The position numbers were made by a program, and so were the translations under genes. Positions 47,585-60,419 of a stretch of DNA of 64,000 nucleotides are shown here, piece by piece (position 1 is the stretch's first letter; every line of letters starts with the position of its first letter). Source of the stretch: Halichondria panicea (Eukaryota > Porifera > Demospongiae > Suberitida > Halichondriidae); assembly GCF_963675165.1 (NCBI RefSeq), contig NC_087380.1:636303-700302 (forward strand), in the 5' to 3' direction. The notes beneath the pieces are model-generated. The model did no database searches and was not told the origin of the DNA. It was given only the letters and a program-made list of their open reading frames with translations.

Positions 47585-50500
47585 CTACTTGTTCTCTGTG
47601 TTGCAGTCAGTGGATGCATAAGCTGCACAGGCTGAGAGCTGGTAGTCTGCAGGAGGAGGGGGGCGTGGCTGGTCCACCACCTCATAGGCAGCCTCCTCCT
47701 GTAGTTTGCTCAATCCCTCGTAATCATGGGAGGGGAGATGACTCATCACCACTGGGGGTAGTCTGAACGAAATAGAATAATAAATTACATTAACTCACAT
47801 GTACATAATTATAATTATTCTAGTATAAGGGCAAAAGCTCTCTATATACAACCACACTGGTATGTACAGCTACTTCATTCACAGACCATGCACACTAACA
47901 CTCACTGTGTTGGTTGGCTGCCTGTCTTCTCATCACTCATGTCCTTGGATCCATACCTCCGTAGCCTTAGTAACAACAGCACCACTATTACGATCAGTAC
48001 TAGCACAGCAATGGCCAAGACTCCAGCAACCACCCCACCAGCCACTGCACCAACATTGACCACTACACTCTCTGTGGGTGAGGTAGTAGCAGTTGTCCGA
48101 TTAGTAATATCCTCAGGGCACTCTGGACTGTCTCTGTCAGTGATCACCACAGGGCAAGTGTTTGTCAAACCAAGTCGGGTACTTTGTACGATGATGCTTG
48201 AAGTGTCGCTGATCCATCGTTCAATTAAAGAAATCAGTTCCACAGCAGATACACTCTCTGTTCCAGTCAGCACAGCTCTGTAGGTCACATGACTAGAAGA
48301 GCCATCGAAACAATTGATGAACTCGTCAGTGAGAAGGGAGGGGCTGAACCCACAAGCACACAATCCTTCAACACCTTGAGATAGTCTGGTAGTGATGTCA
48401 CTGGCTATGGCACTTCTTCCTGACTCAATGTACACCTCACAGTTTGTTATTCCATCCAGACGGAGTTGAATGTTGAGTGCTGGATGTAAAGGAATAATAA
48501 ACTGTTTGTACACCAAAAGAGATCGAATTGATGATCCAAATTGTTGCACTGAAGTTTTTATTTTCACTTGTTATGGTTTAAGAACAAATGTCAGGACCCC
48601 CCTCCCCCCCATGGCCACTTACTCCTGAATTCTCCAGTCAGGGAAAAAAGGGAGAGACTCTTACACACACTCAAAAGAACAAAAGGCAGATGCTATAATA
48701 CATGCAGTGGGAGTTTACTTGTACAAAGAATTCAAACAACATTGCCAGTTTATATATTCTCGGACCATGTAAAATAGAATCAAGATGCTTAGAAAAATAA
48801 CAACATAATGACACTGACATAGATAACAACTTACTCCTGAACTCAATGGTGTAGTGAGCAGCTACAGTGTGTTCCCCCTCAAGCTGACTGGAGGTGAGGA
48901 TGACCTGACAGCTGTACTGACCAGCGTCTGACAAGTATAGAGAGTGTCAAAGTTGAGGGTTGCTGTGCTGGTCATGAGTGACCCTCCCTCCCTCGTCCAC
49001 TGGTAGGAGAGGGTGGGTTGTAGAGAGGCCCCTCCACTCAGGGAACAAGTGAGGGAGAAACTCTGACCAGCCATTGAAACACCACTGGGGCTGATCACCA
49101 CTTGTATGGCTGGAAGGAAGAGAGTGCATGGGTGTATAAAGAAAAGAATATAATTATTATTAAGCTATGTCAACAATAACTTTCACTATATAATTATGAC
49201 AGCAAGAACAAATTCACTATATATAATATAGCAGGTGCTGTGATAAACAGCCAATAGCTTGCGTATTTATTGCAAAAGGGGAGAACAGGACTGGTGGTAA
49301 CAGGTTATACTGTTTCTGTAATACTGAAATATGCAGGCAGGAATAGTTGTGCACAGAACGTCTCCACGGTAACTCCATCGTCCACTGGAACTCGGCAGCA
49401 ATATTCACCAGTTGCAGTGGTGATGAGGTTGAGGCGTATGAACCCGACACCAGTGTCAGTGTAGAAGTCAGAGTCTCCACGTGTTGAAGGGACAACAGTG
49501 CCATTGGGAGTAAGCCACACAGCATTAGAGGTCTCGTTACAGCATTGTTGGTGATCAGTCCTGCACACCAGTCCTCTCCCCCCCTCTCCAATGGTGTCAA
49601 GCTGCACTCGAGAATTAGCCTCAGCTATTGTAAACCCTTGATGTTGAAGGAACACTCCTGCAATAAATAATGGCATCAACACACATTAGTATAACACATG
49701 TGTGGGAACTGACTCTGACAGAATGGCTCAGCCTCAGTCCAGTTACGGTCTGATCCACATGTTCTTACACTGCTCCCGATCACCATCAGCTCCATCATCA
49801 TCCCACAAGAGTATAAGTGGCAGTATTCTCATCAGTACGTGGAGGAGAGGACATGTCGTAGCATCACCAGAGAGCACAAACGTGTCACTACAGGTATGGG
49901 TATAGCCACAGTATACCCACTGGAATAAGAGAGGTGTCGCAGGACAGCTTGCTGTAAGAGAAGTCATGTACACTAAAGGGACAAGCAATAAAGGAAGATA
50001 CCTTGACAGACAATGTCTCCTCCACTCCAGGTAATGTCTGATTGACATGTTCTTGTTCTGGGACCAAAGATGTCGTACCCAGTGCCACAGGTGTAGGTGG
50101 CCACTGTCCCCGCTGGTCTTGGGGAGAACATCGTATCATAGCTAATCACTCCATTAGCAAGTGAGGGAAGATCCTGACAAACAGCTGTACAAGACAGATA
50201 AATTATAATATTTAATTAAAAACTATTGACTCACGAGAGCATATTGGAGGTGTGCCCCAGGATTTATCGGCCATACAAGTCAGAGTGGAGCTTCCTGATA
50301 GATCAGAGTGAAGCTCCCAGTACACGTGTAAGTGGCCGTCCCTCCAAATGTAGTTGCAGAAAATTGTCTCATTCCATTTGAGATCACCGGAGGATTGCCA
50401 CAGTCCACAACTGAAAATATAAATCATCATATCAATACTTTAAAGGACCAATACAACTCACTTTGACAAGTGATGACACTTCCACTCCATGCTCTGTCAG

Positions 50501-51375
50501 ACCGACACACCCGATCAGGTCCACTGGATGGTAGGTACCCAGTGACAGCACAGCTGTGTGTAGCCATGGCTCCCTGCAGTCTGGGGGTGCCGGGATGCTG
50601 GATTGTAGTTAATCATCACGTTGCCGGTTGGGGACAGGGAGGTTATACAGAAGACTGTAAAGAAATAGACACATGTATGTATGACAGTGACCCAAACAAC
50701 AGACCTGTACAATTAGGAGTGGTAGTAACATCACTCCATCCACTGGTAGTACACATCCTGACTGCTGTCCCACTGAGGTGATAGCCAGCTGTGCAACTGT
50801 AGGTAGCCGTGGAGGCTGTTGCTCGGGGGATAATGGAGTCACTGTATTGAATGACTCCATTTGTTGGATTAGGGAGGGTTGGGCAAATTGCTGTGTAAGA
50901 GAGAAAGACATAATATATTATACACAATGCTTATGAGTTGTGTGACAATCTCACATTCACAAGTTGGATCACTGCCACTCCACACTCCATTGGTTAGACA
51001 GCTCCGTAGTCATGGTAGCACTAGTGGTACCAACAATCCTGTACCCAGTGACACAGGTGTAGGTGGCCACAGTGCCAGGTGGTCTGAGGTTACTAGTTCC
51101 ACCATTGTAGGATAGGATATATCTGAATTAGCTCGATTACCGAGGTCCTCACAAGTCACTATACAGGGAATGAATGACATAATACAATAATAGGTACCAT
51201 AATTATATCTATACCTACTAGATCTAGATAACACCAGTTAAGTTAGCACAAGATTAAAGATCTAGAGCAAACCTACATCTATCATGATAGATCTATATCG
51301 ATACAACTCACTCAATAATTCCTGCATGCATATCAACTCACCCAAAGGCTGTCCATACACTATAGGGAAGCACTT
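47585..51375 (-). pseudogene. Receptor G: CCP receptor carrying a phosphatase-type Ig domain, decayed
   Basis: Exons in coding order: first-exon remnant 51342-51375 (start codon lost by fusion to a UHRF1 fragment), CCPs 50955-51158, 50705-50890, 50462-50654, 50235-50410, 50002-50184, fused CCP pair 49714-49951, Ig about 49335-49657 (CRTDHQQCC, GEYCCRV, closely matching the phosphatase ectodomain), Ig 48835-49109, membrane-proximal plus TM 47906-48479, tail 47585-47762. Lesions: a TA insertion near 48937 shifts the Ig frame, a 5-bp insertion near 50301 shifts a CCP, a deletion fuses two CCPs near 49851, and there are several more TA insertions. The membrane-proximal/TM and tail exons are open (subtype i-b). 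It shows that the phosphatase Ig domain also occurred on a Tyr-tail receptor. Confidence 0.75.
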
Positions 51376-51380
51376 CATTG

Positions 51381-51881
51381 TCATCTCCCTCCATTGTATC
51401 CAGGGAACAGGTCCAATAGTACTGCCTGTAGGGACTTGTTGACTGTCATGGCATAGTCCTTGCCCAGGTCATGACGACAGTTGGGGCAGCTGTACACATC
51501 CACCTTGAAGGAACGACTCAGACACGTCTAGTGTGTGGGTGTGTGGGTGTGTGTGTGGGGGGGGTCAGTGAGGGACGCAGTGGGATAGTGTACACTTGCA
51601 TAAGATACTTAAAGCAAAACCATGCAGTTTACTGGATGCACAATAATTATAGAAATTGATGCATTTAATTAAAAAAAGGTCTATGAAACTAAAATTATTA
51701 TGAAGCCACACATATACAATGTGTATGTACATGACACAGTACATTAGTGATCTCTAGTCAGTGGTTTCTCCCTACCTTACAGATGTTGTGGCTGCAGGTG
51801 GTATATAGTGATGGGCTGGTAGACCACCTCCTGACACACGATGCAGTTGAATGTCTCCTGGATACGACTCAGCAGACCAGC
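51381..51881 (-). pseudogene. UHRF1-like RING-end fragment fused to receptor G start
   Basis: RING exon 51776-51881 with a TATA insertion near 51802 (frame broken), and final exon 51381-51527 ending FPGYNGGR-stop. The stop codon lies only a few bases from the truncated receptor G signal-peptide exon, showing a deletion junction. Confidence 0.75.
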
Positions 51882-51999
51882 CTTAGGGAGGGAAACAAAG
51901 AAACCATAACATTGTGTACATGCAGTATACAGTACTCTACAGTACATGCAGTGCAGTACAATACCTTTACCATCCAGTATTAAAATAAATAGTACTAAT

Positions 52000-52541
52000 T
52001 GCTATTGTTTTGATCACATTGTAAGTGCACAAACTCATTCAAAAATATGCTTTAATGTCAAATGTCTATCGTTCACTGGTATATATATATAGTGGTTGAC
52101 ATGGGAACAGCAGGACAGGTGTTCGTACAGTGGCTCTGCATGTATGGGGAATGGGAATGGGAACAATATGTCTATAAAATGCTCTCACCTGTTTCTGGTG
52201 TGAGGAATCCGTGCCGTATCATAAACTTGAGACACACAAGAGCACTGTTGGGTTTGAAGTGGCCATTGAATAGCTATACATGCATAGCCACAGCAATAGC
52301 CACATTGACAATCAAGGACACCAGCAAGTAAAAAGATACCTTTCATATGACATGTTTTGTGAGCACACTGAATAATTAATTTCAGCCGCAAATTCTTGTA
52401 ATTATGAACATTGATCAAAGCTAACAGGAAATGAACGGATGATTTTTGCCTATAATTTAATTTAATTTAGATCTAACAACTTGCTAAATAACATGAAACA
52501 GTGACACATTGACAAACTAGACAGCTGTGTTTTTATAGTGT
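52000..52541. other. Receptor I 3' flank (conserved 3' block)
   Basis: From 52038 it is near identical to 2701-3204. The canonical AATAAA present behind C, E, F and J is replaced here by aataattaatttcag-type sequence, so the polyadenylation site of I is unclear. Confidence 0.5.
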
Positions 52542-55500
52542 CTACTTGTTCTCTGTGTTGAAGTCAGTGGGTGCATAAGCTGCACAGGCTGAGAGCTGGT
52601 AGTCTGCAGGAGGAGGGGGGCGTGGCTGGTCCACCACCTCATAGGTAGCCTCCTCTTGTAGTCTGCTCAACCCCTCGTAATCATGGGAGGGGAGATGACT
52701 CATCACCACTGGGGGTAATCTGCACACGAAATAGAAGAATGGAATCCATTAACAGAGACTACATGAAAAATAAATATTAAGCACATAACAAAAGCTCTCT
52801 ACAATCATACCGGTACACGTAGTTATGACAGCTACTTCCTTCACACACTAACACTCACTGTGTTGGTTGGCTGCCTGTCTTCTCATCACTCATGTCCTTG
52901 GATCCATACCTCTGTTGCCTTAGTAACAACAGCACCACTATTACAATCAGTACTAGCACAGCAATAGCCAAGACTCCAGCAACCACCCAACCAGCCACTG
53001 TCAATGGACCAACATTGACCACTACACTCTCTGTGGGTGACGTAGTAGCAGTTGTCCGATTAGTGATGTCCTCAGGGCACTCTGGACTATTGAGGTTAGC
53101 AATGACAATCGGACAACTGTTAGTTACACTGAGGCCTGCACTCTGCACCACAACGATTGGATCATTCTCAACCCACTGTTTCATTAGCCTAGACAGTTGT
53201 ATGGTGGATACACTCTCTGTTCCAGTGACCACAGCTCTGTAGGTCACATGACTAGAGGACCCTTCAAAACAATTGATAAACTCGTCAGTGAGAAGGGAGG
53301 GGCTGAACCCACAAGCACACAATCCTTCAACACCTTGAGATAATCTGGTAGTGATGCCACTGGCTTTGGTAGTTCTTCCTGACTCAATGTACACCTCACA
53401 GTTTGTTATTCCATCCAGACGAAGTTGAATGTTGAGTGCTATAAAACAAAAATAAACTGTTACCAAAAAAACGAGTGTTGCAAGCGTGCGCTTGCTAATG
53501 CCTCTCGCCATGTTATGCTTTCGCTCAAAAAGTATTAGTGTTATAGTAGTTTCTATAATGAATTTTATATTAAAGATCTGTAGTTCAATGTATATAATAT
53601 CTAAGAAGAAAAGACCTGTGTACATGCATATTGTTATCTATATTTTGTTATATGGTAGTGTTTTGTGGCTTACCAGGCCCTCAAGAAAAATATGATTCTG
53701 CCAGGAGGATATCTGGATCTGGATCTTGGATATTATTTTCTCACACATGGGGAATGAGCGCGCATGCGCATTACATCCAAAGGAATAATTAAAGGGTGTG
53801 TCCAAAGAGATCAATTTCACAAGCATAAATGGCTACGTACTGCTAGCTAGCTGTTTTAACAGATATTTTCTGAGTCTTGTAGCTAACAAAAAGCTAGCGC
53901 TTTAGTGCAAGGCTAACTCATATGTTGAATAGAAAGTTTGTGCGGACAGATGATGCTATGAAAGATTCTGAAGAGACTGCAACAGCCTTCAATGTGAGTC
54001 AAACTAGCCATAACTTGAGAAAGAAACTTTAGTTTGCTAATCCACGTATCAAAATCCAAGAGAACGTGGCTAGAAGCCTATAGAAGCTGTTAGCTTTCGT
54101 CGCATTGCAACCGTTGAGCAGTTACAGCTGGAACAGACACACAGACACACACACACACACACACAGTCAGCTTTACCATATCCCTCGTGCGGCTACGCCT
54201 CGAGGTATAATGATGTGAATCTGTATCAACACTAGCTATAGTTACACGATCTTTAGTAAGGTTTTACTTTCATGTATGCTTTCAGTGGAATTGTAAAGGT
54301 TTTCCAACTTACTCCTGAACTCAATGGTGTAGTGAGCAGCTACAGTGTGTTCCCCCTCAAGCTGACTGGAGGTGAGGATGACCTGACAGCTGTACTGACC
54401 AGCGTCTGACAAGTAGAGAGTGTCAAAGTTGAGGGTTGCTGTGTTGGTCATGAGTGACCCTCCTTCCCTCGTCCACTGGTAGGAGAGGGTGGGTTGTAGA
54501 GAGGCCCCTCCACTCAGGGAACAAGTGAGGGAGAAACTCTGACCAGCCATTGGAACACCACTGGGGATGATCACCACTTGTATGGCTGGATGGAAGAGAG
54601 TGGGCGTAAACAAAACAATGGTTAATATCTTTCACTATGACAGAATAAACAAATTAAAGCTGCTACAATAACAGTTTGGTAGCAATTAACTTGGTGATTT
54701 TAGCAAGTCACCACAGGGAGAATCGAGATACACAACAAAATGGTTGCAGTTTCTTGTAATGTTTTTCCTATAAAGACATGTGTGGGAACTGACTTTGACA
54801 AAATGGTTCAGCCCCACTCCAGTTACGGTCTGATTGACATGTTCTCATATTGTCTCCACGTAGCAAAGACCCCATCCCACAAGAATAAGTGGCAGTACTC
54901 TCATCAGTGCGTGGAGGAGAGGTCGATGAATAAGCAATGACTCCATTAGTGATGCTGGGTAGGTCCTCACATGTTCCTGTAAGGAAACCATAATTATAGG
55001 AACTTTAATTGAAGATAATAGCTTACCAATACATGTTAGTATTGATCCACTCCACATTCCTCCACTAGCACTGTTAGTACATGTCCTGGTAGCATCACCA
55101 GAGAGCACAAACGTGGCACTACAGGAGTGGGTAGCCACAGTACCCACTGGAATAGGTGAGGTGTCCACGGTGTAAGTGATGTCACCATTTGATAGAGTGA
55201 GAGCAGGACAGCTTGCTGTAAGAGAAGTCATGTACACTAAAGGGACAAGCAATAAAGGAAGATACCTTCACAGACAATGTCTCCTCCACTCCAGGTAGTG
55301 TCTGATTGACATGTTTTTGTTCTGGGACCAAAGATATCGTACCCAGTGCCACAGGTGTAGGTGGCCACTGTCCCCCCTGGTCTTGGGGAGAACATCGTAT
55401 CATAGCTAACCACTCCATTAGAAGGTGAGGGAAGATCCTGACAAATAGCTGCATGAATACAATATACAGATATGATATTTAAAGATTATTAACTCACGAG

Positions 55501-58385
55501 AGCATATTGGAGGTGTGCCCCAGAGTCCACTAGCCATACAAGTCAGGGTTGAATTCCCAGATAACACAAAGTTGTCTTGACAAGAATAAGTGACAGTCTG
55601 TCCAAATGTTGTCGGAGGGAATGTTCTGGTGCTACTGGCAACCATAGGAGGGACACCACAGTCCACAACTGGTGAGAGTAAATTAGCGTAGATTATCATA
55701 ATTATTGAACTCACTTGGACAAGTAATGCTCATTCCACTCCACTTTCCACTGATCCCACAATCTCTATCAGGTCCACTGGACACTCTGTATCCCTCATCA
55801 CAGCTGTATGTAGCCACGGCTCCGTCTAGTCTGGGGGTGGTGTCTGGACTGTAGCTGATCACTCCATTGTCTGGTACAGTAAGGATATCACAGATGGCTG
55901 TAAAGAAGTATAATTATAGAGATAGCATATAAGGATACAAAACAATCTTTACATCTACAGGTTGGTGCAGTTCCATCCCATCCACTGTCACTACATGTCC
56001 TCATTGAGGTACCAATTAGTTCAAAGCCAGCAGTACAGGTGTAGGTAACCATGGAGCCCTCAGCTCTGGGGATGGTGGCGTCACTGTACACAAGTGGTGC
56101 TCCATTGGTTGGTACAGGGAGGTTGGGACAAATCACTGCATACAATAATGAGTGATACGATCAGTATAATGACTGTTACTACATATGAGGAACAGTATTC
56201 TCCACAGTAGCATTTTTTTGCCATTCACCAACCTGTACAGGTAGGAGTACCACCAATTAGCGCACTCCACCCAGTGGTAGCACAAGTCCTTGATAGTGTC
56301 CCACTGAAGTCATACCCAGTCACACAGCTGTAGGTGGCAGTGGAGTCCATAGCTCTGGGGATGGTGGTGTCACTGTACGTCACTCCTCCATTGGTTGGTA
56401 CGCCAAGGTTGGGGCAAATCACTAAATGGAAATAAGTGGATCGTTTTCACTATCAACAGCCATAACAACTAGTGTTCAAGCTGGCGCTGTGCTAATGCCT
56501 CTCGCCATGTTTTTGCTTTCGCTCAAAAGTATTAGAGTGTTATATTAGTTACTTTCTATAATGAATTTTATATTAAAGTTAGCTTATCTATATAAAGTCA
56601 CTGAGAAGAAAAGACTTATTTACATGCATCTATTGTTATTATTTATTGTATTATGTGGCTTACCAGGACCTCAAGAAAGAAGAAAATTGATTCTTCCAGG
56701 ATCTGTAGTTCAGTGTATATAATATCTAAGAAGAAAATACCTGTGTACATGCATATTGTTATCTATATTGTTATATGGTAGTGTTTTGTGGCTTACCAGG
56801 CCCTCAAGACAAAGATGATTCTGCCAGGAGGATCTGGATCTTGGATATTATTAGCCTCGATCCCAGGCCGAGTTTTCGCTTTTATAACGGTTAGGCGAAC
56901 AACTGGGCCTGGTACTAGTTGTCTGCGCATGCGTCAAATTTTCATTGTATATTTGTGGTCGGCAAAAATATTTAATAAATCAATAATAGAAATTTGTACA
57001 CAGAAAATGCACAGAGTGAGTACACAAAAGATGCACATAGGGAGCTGCTTCACACAAAGGCCTGGGGAGTTGCCAGTTGTGCTGCAGCACAATTACAGTG
57101 ACCCAGGGCAACTTCAGGATGATTGAATGCCTTCAAATTACATTTCAAAAAGATTTAGCAGGCTGCTGGACTTCTGTGATTCTAGGCCCCAACTCGTAAC
57201 TCAGTTAAATTTGGCTTGAGAAAACGTAGATTCTCTTGATGTCTCTGAGCTACCCAGCAACGCTCGATACATGAGCAGGTCATACTCCAGTCCTGTGAGT
57301 ATAGGACAATATTAAAAGAAACCAAAGACGGTTAAACCCTTACCTAAAACTGTCCAGTCTCGTCCGTTAGTATAGCCAAGAGGAGTACTGTTGGGATAGC
57401 TGGATATTAGCCATTGCTCCTAGATCCTGTACAGAGAAGTAGACATTTTAAATAATTATGTGTAGATCTATACATATTAAATTTCTCGGTTATAGTGTCA
57501 TTGTCGACGAGCTGATGATGGCAGCACCAAGTTCTCTAGCTCACACTCTTCACTTGATCCACCATATTAATGATGAAACTATATATAGTCTACCTACGTA
57601 CCGGTAGATCTTGCCAAACATGAACAACACTTGATAGCATAGCCATAGGGCCCACACAAAAATATCTGACCTTAACAAGCTTGACAAAGCTTTATACCTC
57701 TTCCCTTGTTGTTCAGTCTTCAGAATAAGCTTCAGAGAAGAGAGAAGCTTCAACTAAGAGCCATTCCAATCGATTCCAATAATGATAAAACGGGAACTGA
57801 CTTCTAGTACACGATAGTACACGAATATAAATGTCACGAAAGTGAACGAGAATATCCATTCGTCAGAATCTGACGAACGACTGACGCATGCGCAGACAAC
57901 TAGTACCAGGCCCAGTTGTTCGCCTAACCGTTATAAAAGCGAAAACTCGGCCTGGGATCGAGGCTAGGATATTATTTCTCCCACATGGGGAATGAGCGCG
58001 CATGCGCATTACATCCACAGGAATAATTAAAGGGTGTGTCCAAAGAGATCAATTTTCACAAAATTAATGGCTGCTGCTAGCTAGCTGTTTTAACAGATAT
58101 TTTCTGAGTATTGTAGCTAACAAAAAGCTAGCGCTTTAGTGCAAGGCTAACTCATATGTTGAATAGAAAGTTTGTGCGGACAGATGATGCTATGAAAGAT
58201 TCTGAAGAGACTGCAACAGACTTCAATGTGAGTCAAACTAGCCATAACTCGAGAAAGAAGCTTTAGTTTGCTAATCCACGAATCAAAATCCAAGAGAACG
58301 TGGCTAGAAGCCTATAGAAGCTGTTAGCTTTCGTCGCATTGCAACCGTTGAGCAGTTACAGCTGGAACAGACACACACACAGACA

Positions 58386-58429
<44 letters not shown>

Positions 58430-59584
58430 CAGCTTTACCGTATCCCTCGTGCGGCTACGCAAGACCCGAGTGTATAATAATAAGCTTTAAAAACAAGAGA
58501 ATGTGAGTAACTTACGAGTACACGTTGGATTAGTCCCACTCCACACTCCACCAGCCCCACAAGTCCTGGTCATATCACCAGTCACAGTGTATCCAGTGTT
58601 ACATGTGAAGGTGGCCACGGTGTTCACTGGTCTAGTATTCATGGTCTCTGCATTATAGCCAATCATTCCATTGGTTGGAGCAGGCAAGTCAGAGCAGGTA
58701 GTGGTGCTGACTGCACACATTATAATGAAAGCAATTTTACACTCTTGGTCGGTACAGATGGCCAGGACAAAATTTAATGACAATGCTAGAAAAATATTGA
58801 TAATAGTTACTCTTACGTTCACAAGTGGGTCTCACAGTGCTACTCCACTGCATTGTGACATCATTACAGGTGATGAATGAGATGGTCGTCACAGCGTACC
58901 CAGGGTCACAGGTGTAGGTGGCCATGTTGGTGTCTGCATCGTATGAGATCGTTCCATTAGACAGGGGACTCAGTGTGGGGCAGGGAGCTGTGGGGGGTGG
59001 GGGTTAGTATTGGACATAGACAATATAGTCAGCACTCACTGAAGGTGACACATCTCCTCTCATTGGTGGCAGTCCTCACACAGCAATGTTCTCCATCAGG
59101 ACTGAAGTGTGTGAGACCACGATACAGAGCAACGCCATAATTAGGAACATCTCTGATGAACACTTCGTCCTGAACTGCCAACAATCTACTTTCAAATTGC
59201 AATGCACTCCCATTGGGGAACAGCCACAATACACTATCAGTGTCTACGGTGAAGCAAAACCAGGGGCGTGGTACACCATTAGCTCCTGATCCAACATCAG
59301 AGAATGAGATGATCTCTCCAGTGTGGTCAGTGCCATCACCGAATTCATTGGATGCTGCCAGTCCAGCTGTATGCCAAAATACAATATTGATGCTCTGATA
59401 TCAAACCTATAATACTTGTTTCATCTACTATCCAATAGCACAGGTTAGTATTAGCTTAGCCATAATTATAGCTGACTGCATGATAGTATCTATGCATGAT
59501 CTATATCAACTCACTCAGAGGCTGCCCATACACTAGGGAAGCACTTCCCAGCAGACAGCAGAGAAATAACCTTGAGGGGAACAT
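52542..59584 (-). CDS. Receptor I: 9-CCP receptor with ITAM-like tail, intact twin of A
   Basis: Exons: 59515-59584 (MFPSRLFLCCLLGSASLVYG, Q-P-L), 59040-59366 (N-terminal Ig-like, FCFTVDTDSVLWLFPNG and GEHCC), CCPs 58817-58987, 58516-58710, 56233-56421, 55953-56135, 55715-55897, 55498-55668, 55266-55448, 55027-55215, 54794-54976, Ig 54313-54585, membrane-proximal plus TM 52859-53438 (subtype i-a), tail 52542-52719. The sum is 3075 bases (about 1024 aa), with no lesion found. Relative to A it lacks six CCPs and carries a transposon in the roughly 2.1-kb intron 56422-58515. The tail keeps DYEGL, YEVV, PRPPPP and DYQLS. Alternative: A and I could be two haplotypes of one locus placed in tandem by assembly. 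Confidence 0.85.
56852..57966. mobile_element. Full-length MULE-like non-autonomous element (1115 bp)
   Basis: The termini tagcctcgatcccaggccga and tcggcctgggatcgaggcta are inverted copies extending about 80 bp (including ttttataacggttaggcgaa). The flanks ggatattat at 56843-56851 and 57967-57975 are identical (9 bp). The paralogous intron of receptor A has a single uninterrupted ggatattat at 7517-7525, which is the empty site. No transposase ORF is present. Confidence 0.9.
58373..58428. repeat. CA microsatellite in receptor I intron
   Basis: A ca tract longer than its paralogue at 7917-7968, within the intron repeat. Confidence 0.9.
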
Positions 59585-59802
59585 TCTCATTATTCTTGTA
59601 GCCAAGAGTTCATTATTCATCCTATATTAAACTCTTGCTATAAGGTTAGCTGATATTGCTCAAAATTAATTAATTGCATTCTTGCGAATCTGTCATACTG
59701 ACAGCACACACTATACACAAAGTCATGATAAGGAAGTGTGCACATTAAATTGCAGTTCTATAGAATAACACTGTTCAGTGGTCCCAGTTAGTGTGTGTAG
59801 TG

Positions 59803-60309
59803 TCATCTCCCTCCATTGTACCCAGGGAACAGGTCCAATAGTACTGCCTGTAGGGACTTGTTGACTGTCATGGCATAGTCCTTGCCCAGGTCATGACGGC
59901 AGTTGGGGCAGCTGTACACATCCACCTTGAAGGAACGACTCAGACACGTCTAGTGTGGGTGTGTGTGTGTGTGTGTGGGGGGGGGGTAAGTGAGGGACGC
60001 AGTGGAATAGTGTACGTACACTTGCATAAGATACTCAAAGCAAAACCATGCAGTTTACTGGATGCACAATAATTATAGAAATTGATGCATTTAATTAATT
60101 AAAAAAGGTCTATGAAACTAAAATTATTATGAAGCCACACATATACAATGTGTATGTAAAAGACACAGTACATTAGTGATCTCTAGTGGTCAGTGGTTTC
60201 TCTCCACCTTACAGATGTTGTGGCTGCAGGTGGTAGTGACGGGCTGGTAGACCACCTCCTGACACACGATGTAGTTGAATGTCTCCTGGATACGACTCAG
60301 CAGACCAGC
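59803..60309 (-). pseudogene. UHRF1-like RING-end fragment upstream of receptor I
   Basis: RING exon 60208-60309 (first zinc-binding Cys changed to Tyr, as in 12968-13475) and last exon 59803-59949 ending FPGYNGGR-stop. Same position relative to receptor I as 12968-13475 has to receptor A. Confidence 0.75.
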
Positions 60310-60419
60310 CTTAGGGAGGGAACAAAGAAACCAAAACATTGTGTACATGCAGTATACAGTACTCTACAGTACATGCAGTGCAGTACAATACCTTTACCAT
60401 CCAGTATTAAAATAAATAG

